Assembly (NCBI GenBank): GCA_963817025.1
Contig: CAWFML010000004.1
Coordinates: 1,488,001 to 1,552,000, forward strand
Direction: 5' to 3'
Length of the DNA: 64,000 nt
From: JACMLC01 sp963817025
GTDB lineage: Bacteria; Acidobacteriota; Blastocatellia; Pyrinomonadales; Pyrinomonadaceae
Position 1 is the stretch's first letter; every line of letters starts with the position of its first letter. The notes under the pieces are model-generated. The model made no database searches and was not told the DNA's origin. It saw nothing but the letters and a program-made list of their open reading frames with translations. The position numbers and the translations under genes are program-made. Positions 59,601 through 64,000 of this stretch are shown piece after piece.

Positions 59601-62600
59601 TATCTTAATCGCCAATAACAGCATCACCAACGGCGGGTCATCTCAGGGCGCAGGCATTGACATGATCGCGCGTGATGGCAGCAATGATCTTAATGCGACG
59701 GTCACAGGTAACACTGTTGTCCTCTCCGCTTCCAATCCGAATAACGGCATCTTCATGCAGTCGGCTGCGCTCGACACGGACACCCCGCAGGTTTGTGTGG
59801 ACATCGGCGGGTCAACGGCAGCTTTGCGTAATTCGGTGACTGCTCCGAACGCCGGTGGTAATGCCATCAGAGTTCGCCAGCGATTCGGCTCGGATATGCG
59901 CATCCCCGGCTACCCCGGGCCAGCCAATGACTCGACGCAGGTCGCCACTTATATCCAAGGAAGAAACACCATCGTCAGTGGCCTCGTAACCGCAGCCACA
60001 CAAGCTCCCGGCTCGCTTCACGGCGGCGCGGCTTGCGTGCAGCCCGCGCGGTTTGTCGAAGAAATCCTGGCTGACGATCCTTCGCTCAGGGCGACGATGA
60101 CTGCGTCCGTTCTGGACCAGACAGAGCAGCCGATGGCGATTGATACGGCATCGCACACGAACGCGACCGATAGTTCGGCTGAAACAAACGCCGGCTTTGC
60201 CAACCACATCACGGCCATCGTGACGCGTCAGGGCAATCTCTTGATTGACAGACAGCATGCCGCGCAGGACGAGAGCTTGCGCAAGGGCAGAGCTTCTGAA
60301 AGCGACTCGCAGGTTCCGGCGCATGCCGAGCAAGAGGGCAAGAACCCGCAAGAGCGTAGACCGGCCAGTGATGAATCTGAATCTCTGACGATCAAACAGG
60401 ATAAGGATGCCAGCACGGATAGCGGCGAAACCGTCACCGTCGGTGCGCCGACAGGCTTTACCCTGCCTGCCGGTAAGACCATCACCGTCAGGTTCCGCGC
60501 CACCGTGAACACAGGGGTGCTGCCAGCCTTTACACAGGTCTCCAATCAGGGATCAGTCGCGGGCACTGGCTTTACAACCGTGCTGACGGATGACCCGGAT
60601 GTCGCGGGCGCGAATCAACCGACCGTCACACTCATCGACCACACGACCGTCACTGTAGCCTCTAATGCTACTCCGGCAGTCTTCGGTCAGAACGTGACCT
60701 TTACAGCAACGATGACGGGCGTGCCTTCGAGAGCGAGCGACCCGCCCGGAACCGTTCAGTTCAAGGCTGACGGCAATAACATCGGTAGCCCGGTTGCGGT
60801 TGTTGTCGGAACGCTCAACGATAACGTGAGTACCGCGCAGGTCAGCACTGCCAGCCTATCCGTCGGCTCACACGTCATTACAGCGGAGTATAGCGGTGGC
60901 GGAAGTGGCGCTACCCGCTACAACGCCAACAACGGCACGCTCGCTCCCAATCAGGTAGTGGGCAAGGCCAACACGACGACGGGAGTTACTTCTTCGCAGA
61001 ACCCGTCAGTCTTCGGTCAACAGGTGACCTTCACCGCGACCATCGCTCCGACTGCGCCCGGCACGGGCACGCCTTCGGGCACAGTCAACTTCCTCGACGG
61101 CGGCAACCCGATCACGGGCTGCACGGGCGTCGCTCTGGCCGCGGGTCAGGCTACTTGCCAGACCTCCACGCTCGTGGTCGGCAATCACACTATCAGCGTT
61201 TCTTATGACGGTGATACTAACTTCAACACGAGCAGCGGCAACATGACAGGCAACCCGCAGGTCGTGAATAAAGCCGCTGTGAATGTCGGTTTGACCTCCG
61301 CGACGAACCCGTCAGTCTTCGGGCAAGCGGTAAGCTTTACAGCAACATTGGCGGCTGCGCCTCCGGGAGGCGGGACGCCTTCTGGAACAGTGAGCTTCCT
61401 CGATGGCGGCAATCCGATTGCAGGCTGTACGAACGTTGCCGTCGTAGCAGGTCAGGCAGTGTGCATGACCTCTGCTCTGGTGGTCGGCAATCACACCATC
61501 ACCGCGCAGTATGGCGGCGACGCAAACTTCAACACGAACACAGGCTCCCTGACGGGCAATCCGCAAGTCGTCAACAAAGCCACGACCAGCGTTGGCCTGA
61601 CCTCTGGAACCAATCCTTCGGTCTTCGGTCAATCCGTCAACTTTACTGCCACCATCGGCGTCAGTGCGCCCGGTGCTGGCTCTCCGACAGGAACAGTCCA
61701 GTTCCTCGACGGCGGCAACCCGATCACGGGCTGCACCAGCGTCGCTCTGGCCGCAGGTCAAGCCGTCTGCTCGTCATCCGCCCTCGCGGTTGGCAATCAC
61801 ACCATCACGGCTCAATACTCCGGCGATGGCAACTTCAATACCTCGAACGGCTCGTTGACCGGCAACCCGCAAGTGGTCAACAAGGCCGATGCCACCGTCG
61901 GTCTGACTTCTGCCACGAACCCGTCGGTGTTCGGCCAGTCTGTGACCTTCACGGCGACGATTGCCGCCGCTCCGCCGGGAGCAGGCTCTCCGACAGGGAC
62001 GGTCAATTTCCTTGACAGCGGCAACCCGATTGCGGCTTGCCAGAACGTGGCCCTCGCCGCCGGACAGGCGCAGTGCATCACCTCCGCGCTGGCAGTCGGC
62101 AATCACACCATCAGCGCGGCCTACAGCGGTGATGGCAACTTCAACACCGTGAGTGGCAACCTGACGGGCAACCCGCAGGTCGTCAACAAGGCGAATACGG
62201 CAGTTGGCTTGACCTCATCGCTGAACCCGTCAGTCTTTGGTCAGTCTGTGACCTTGACGGCTTCGGTCAGCGTTACCGCGCCGGGAGCAGGCTCTGCATC
62301 GGGCACGGTCAACTTCCTGGATGGCGGCAACCCGATTGCGGCTTGCCAGAACGTGGCTCTCGCCGCCGGACAGGCCGTCTGCATGACGACGGCCCTGACG
62401 GCTGGCAATCACACCATCACGGCACAGTACAGCGGCGATGGCAGCTTCAACACCAGCACAGGCTCGTTGACGGGCAACCCGCAAGTGGTCAACAAGGCCA
62501 ACACCACAGTTGGCTTAACCAGCTCGCAGAACCCTGCGCCGCTGGGCACTAACATCACCTTGACGGCTTCGCTCTCGGTCACAGCTCCGGGAGCAGGCAC

Positions 62601-64000
62601 GCCTTCTGGAACGGTAAGCTTCCTCGACGGCGGCAATCCGATTGCTGGCTGCACCGCCCAGACTGTGACGGGCGGTCAAGCAACCTGCCAGACCACAGCT
62701 TTGACGGTCGGCAATCACACCATCACGGCGCAATACTCCGGCGATGGCAACTTCAATACCTCGAACGGCTCGTTGATCGGCAACCCGCAGGTCATCACAG
62801 GGCCGCCCACTCTGCTCCCGACGGTTGGCCTGGCACGTATGCAGGGAACGGCAGGTTCCAACTCTCAGATCGCCACGGTTTCGGATGACGTGGCCTCGCC
62901 GGGCAGCATCACCGTGACGGCGATGACAGTGCCGACAGGCATCACCATCGGTAACATCATCAACAACGCCGGGAACATCACGGCGGACATCGCGGCGGGC
63001 TGTAATGCAGCGACGGGAAATAACACCATCGTGCTCAAGGCGACGGATGGCAAGGCGCTGGAGACGACCGTCAATCTGGTGGTCAACGTGCTGGCTAACG
63101 CACAGCCATCGCTCGGCAACTATGCCAATTCGACCATCGTGCTTGACTGCAAACTGGTGCTGGTGCCGGATGCGGCTCCGGCGGATAACGGTTCGGTGAC
63201 GAACGTCACGGCGACAGGCTCTGCGGGCTTCACCGGCACGATCAGTGTGGATGCGGCGACAGGCGTCGTGACCATTAACAACAACGGCCCGGTCAACACG
63301 CATACCATCACGGTGACGGCGACAGACGACTGCGGCGCGACGTTCCAGAGAATGTTCACAGTGCAGGTGGTCGCTCCGCCGACCTCTCCGAACGAGTATG
63401 ACTTTGACGGAGACAAGAAGGCGGATGTGGCCGTGTACAGGCCGGGAGCGACGGTCAATGACTTCAGCTTCTGGTTCATCCTGAGGAGCAGCGACAACAG
63501 CGTGCAGTCCATCCAGTTCGGGCATGATGCAGACCGGATCGTGCCGGGCGATTATGATGGAGACGGGGATACGGATGTGGCTGTCTTCCGCCCGTCGATC
63601 AACACGTGGTTCACCTCGCAAGACCCTGCGACCAACTACGGAGCGGTGCAGTGGGGCGTGGCGGGAGACATCCCGGTACCGGGCTTCTATGATGCGGACG
63701 CGAAGACGGACATCGCTGTGTGGCGTCCCTCTGACGGCAACTGGTACATCGTGAAGTCAACTGGCGGGACAGAGGTCAGAGGCTGGGGACTCAATGGCGA
63801 CAAGCCAGTCCCGGCAGACTATGACGGCGACGGCAAGACCGATGTCGCTGTCTGGCGTCCATCCGTCAGTCGCTGGTTCATCCAGAAGAGCACGGGCGGC
63901 ACCATCGTCGAGAACTGGGGCGTGTCAACAGACATACTCGTTCCGGCAGATTATGACGGAGACAACAAGGCAGACATGGCTGTGTTCCGTCCCTCGACAG
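56668..64000 (+). CDS. Giant exported surface protein: cadherin-like, beta-helix, Ig-like and FG-GAP repeats (3' end outside window)
   Basis: The frame is open from the ATG at 56668 (AAGGAGAG upstream) through the window end, giving at least 2444 residues. The order is: signal anchor (about 10-35), a DUF11-like segment (about 103-160, 'DVDGDGRVDPGDTIQYTLTI'), a cadherin/VCBS-type Ig domain (about 166-262, 'NPPAGFTGTDTFTYTVTDA') and a long right-handed beta-helix region (about 265-1110, Thr/Asn/Gly-rich). A charged Glu/Gln/Asp linker (about 1120-1270) is followed by a second DUF11-like stretch, seven Ig-like repeats (about 1327-2045), another Ig-type region (to about 2240) and FG-GAP-like units 'YDGDGDTDVAVFRP' (from about 2245). 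It is probably a secreted or cell-surface adhesin or matrix protein. The anchoring C-terminus is not visible. Confidence 0.88.
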   Translation, partial: MPRFIPFSKFRLVATSIICLISLAALVWPAASMWTSYGQNRAGSTPWFIKAAQNASARARRPDLLTKLIEANKQPSANKSTGAGVTLLQSPMQETANLLVPTITATKVDSLFTDVDGDGRVDPGDTIQYTLTINNAGTDATNVIVTDQIDSNTTLVGGSINTSPIAFDDTGYSATGNVRISISAASGVLVNDIDPDTGTNAGLTVSAGATSANGGNVALAADGSFSYNPPAGFTGTDTFTYTVTDASGATGTGTVTFNVSGMIWFIQTGAAAGGNGRLTNPFNCLVGAGCFDAVAADDPGDNIFLYSGAYTGGFTLLANQRLIGQGAGASLSTITGLTPPTGSDALPSTGGARPSITTTAAATSAITVGSGNTLRGFNIGDTTAVDITGTSFGTLTISEMTLSGTGRLLNLTTGTLAATIDSLQATTAPGGAGVSLTGVGGTLTVSGTTSITTAGGQGITISGSSVAANFGTSTTITDPLTQGILVGTSTGNISFGNTTVSDATDSVSLTNNSAGTRSFGTLTTTNGTGIGFLHSTGGGTVTVSGATTITNPGGRGIDIQNSTTSISFAATNVTGSGGTGVNLQSNSGSVTFGDLDISPDAAQRGLHALSNTGTLTTTSGVITTSTTGTPIEIVGVSAANRTPVTMVFDSVTANGAPNGIVLTSTSGTFAVNGTGTTAGSGGTIQNITNRGASFIDANGITLKNMNLTNVGTTNGADPTVASSTCGGLENGLGGNLGCNAGIHIVNVIGATFDRVVLNGGVQQGINGNNVTSFSLTNSSVLNFGDQTREDGIRIKNLVGTAAQPSVITSTTITGNEESQMRVLNTTGTLTTFNVTGSTFSNNVVGNGSDGLQFQGTGTAVMNINVQSSTISNNVADGFFSSGTDTSTVNVTVSGCTLQNNGDGAVDVSVVSGASGRFTITNNPTITGHVGNSINVNLGLPSTGTLQGTVSGNTITGSTSAAAGGAGVRVASNGSGNLHILIANNSITNGGSSQGAGIDMIARDGSNDLNATVTGNTVVLSASNPNNGIFMQSAALDTDTPQVCVDIGGSTAALRNSVTAPNAGGNAIRVRQRFGSDMRIPGYPGPANDSTQVATYIQGRNTIVSGLVTAATQAPGSLHGGAACVQPARFVEEILADDPSLRATMTASVLDQTEQPMAIDTASHTNATDSSAETNAGFANHITAIVTRQGNLLIDRQHAAQDESLRKGRASESDSQVPAHAEQEGKNPQERRPASDESESLTIKQDKDASTDSGETVTVGAPTGFTLPAGKTITVRFRATVNTGVLPAFTQVSNQGSVAGTGFTTVLTDDPDVAGANQPTVTLIDHTTVTVASNATPAVFGQNVTFTATMTGVPSRASDPPGTVQFKADGNNIGSPVAVVVGTLNDNVSTAQVSTASLSVGSHVITAEYSGGGSGATRYNANNGTLAPNQVVGKANTTTGVTSSQNPSVFGQQVTFTATIAPTAPGTGTPSGTVNFLDGGNPITGCTGVALAAGQATCQTSTLVVGNHTISVSYDGDTNFNTSSGNMTGNPQVVNKAAVNVGLTSATNPSVFGQAVSFTATLAAAPPGGGTPSGTVSFLDGGNPIAGCTNVAVVAGQAVCMTSALVVGNHTITAQYGGDANFNTNTGSLTGNPQVVNKATTSVGLTSGTNPSVFGQSVNFTATIGVSAPGAGSPTGTVQFLDGGNPITGCTSVALAAGQAVCSSSALAVGNHTITAQYSGDGNFNTSNGSLTGNPQVVNKADATVGLTSATNPSVFGQSVTFTATIAAAPPGAGSPTGTVNFLDSGNPIAACQNVALAAGQAQCITSALAVGNHTISAAYSGDGNFNTVSGNLTGNPQVVNKANTAVGLTSSLNPSVFGQSVTLTASVSVTAPGAGSASGTVNFLDGGNPIAACQNVALAAGQAVCMTTALTAGNHTITAQYSGDGSFNTSTGSLTGNPQVVNKANTTVGLTSSQNPAPLGTNITLTASLSVTAPGAGTPSGTVSFLDGGNPIAGCTAQTVTGGQATCQTTALTVGNHTITAQYSGDGNFNTSNGSLIGNPQVITGPPTLLPTVGLARMQGTAGSNSQIATVSDDVASPGSITVTAMTVPTGITIGNIINNAGNITADIAAGCNAATGNNTIVLKATDGKALETTVNLVVNVLANAQPSLGNYANSTIVLDCKLVLVPDAAPADNGSVTNVTATGSAGFTGTISVDAATGVVTINNNGPVNTHTITVTATDDCGATFQRMFTVQVVAPPTSPNEYDFDGDKKADVAVYRPGATVNDFSFWFILRSSDNSVQSIQFGHDADRIVPGDYDGDGDTDVAVFRPSINTWFTSQDPATNYGAVQWGVAGDIPVPGFYDADAKTDIAVWRPSDGNWYIVKSTGGTEVRGWGLNGDKPVPADYDGDGKTDVAVWRPSVSRWFIQKSTGGTIVENWGVSTDILVPADYDGDNKADMAVFRPST
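60640..62800 (+). repeat. Seven Ig-like coding repeats, period about 305 bp
   Basis: Each unit has 'NPSVFGQ.VTFTA', 'GTV.FLDGGNPI', a Cys-x(n)-Cys pair (for example 'GCTNVAVVAGQAVC') and 'VGNHTITAQYSGD'. The signature starts near 60669, 60999, 61304, 61610, 61919, 62222 and 62531. A ~46-bp stretch is identical at about 61813 and 62731, and another near-identical segment occurs at about 62021 and 62325. These point to recent exchange between units. The first unit lacks the cysteine pair. Confidence 0.9.
63397..64000 (+). repeat. FG-GAP/VCBS-like coding repeats
   Basis: At least five units of about 43-45 residues have the pattern D-x-D-G-D-x-K-x-D-x-A-V-x-R-P-S, then W(F/Y)I, then G....P.P.D. 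Examples are 'DFDGDKKADVAVYRP', 'YDGDGDTDVAVFRP' and 'YDGDGKTDVAVWRP'. The Asp-rich loops resemble calcium-binding propeller blades. The array continues beyond the window. Confidence 0.88.

Noticed and set aside
57387..63621. Many minus-strand open frames inside the giant surface protein gene
   Set aside because: The plus-strand frame is continuous, in phase and rich in known repeat signatures; the opposite frames mirror its repeats.

Overview
The window looks like chromosomal DNA of a didermic, GC-rich bacterium, most likely an Acidobacteriota of the Blastocatellia type. This is an inference. It rests on BamA/TamA-like and TamB-like envelope genes (a true outer membrane), long exported proteins carrying carboxypeptidase-regulatory, Ig-like and FG-GAP modules, M16/M61/S41/M48-like peptidases, paired amidohydrolases, and many 60-130 bp palindromes between genes. 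I see no rRNA, tRNA, CRISPR array, transposase or integrase.

Left part (1-16 kb): the end of an M16 peptidase, a lipocalin, a convergent AhpD/CMD-family gene whose second active-site cysteine codon is an in-frame TGA followed by a SECIS-like hairpin (candidate selenoprotein), an ankyrin protein, rlmN, a DsbD N-domain protein, pgeF and acpS with overlapping divergent starts, a PIN/antitoxin pair, a class A penicillin-binding protein, a patatin, a SurA-like protein, and two translationally coupled amidohydrolases of which the second has lost its metal ligands. Middle part (16-39 kb): a TamA/BamA-TamB pair, a RibBX-type riboflavin gene, an S41 peptidase, two MFS transporters, a PhyH dioxygenase, an aconitase-family enzyme with an N-terminal swivel domain followed by CYTH and DUF488 genes, a TIGR02587/TIGR02588 pair and DoxX.

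The most unusual locus is 39.4-44.6 kb. A BlaI-type repressor preceded by two operator dyads overlaps a BlaR1-type M56 membrane protease. The expected penicillin-sensor domain is replaced by a Pro-rich linker and about seven 29-residue repeats (consensus around GY..LS.D.LI.LRDHGVS). Two exported proteins encoded immediately downstream carry eight copies each of the same repeat behind a shared, unrecognised N-terminal domain. This suggests a self-contained envelope sensing system in which sensor and effector, or sensor and ligand, share a repeat fold.

Right part (44.6-64 kb): an NTF2-like lipoprotein, an M61 peptidase, an SDR, an enoyl-CoA hydratase with Dch-like features, an exported metalloprotease coupled to a propeller lipoprotein, DinB, a cluster of two GNATs, two DUF6916-like proteins and three tandem tail-collar (MdpB-like) proteins, and finally a giant exported protein (56668 to beyond the window end, at least 2444 residues). 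That protein has a cadherin-like domain, a beta-helix region, seven Ig-like repeats and FG-GAP-like repeats.

Intergenic spaces hold at least six families of palindromes built from short degenerate words. Several are nested in each other. Several contain the stop codon of a flanking gene, and one has been read through to become the C-terminus of a lipoprotein. All family calls come from reading motifs by eye; no database search was possible.
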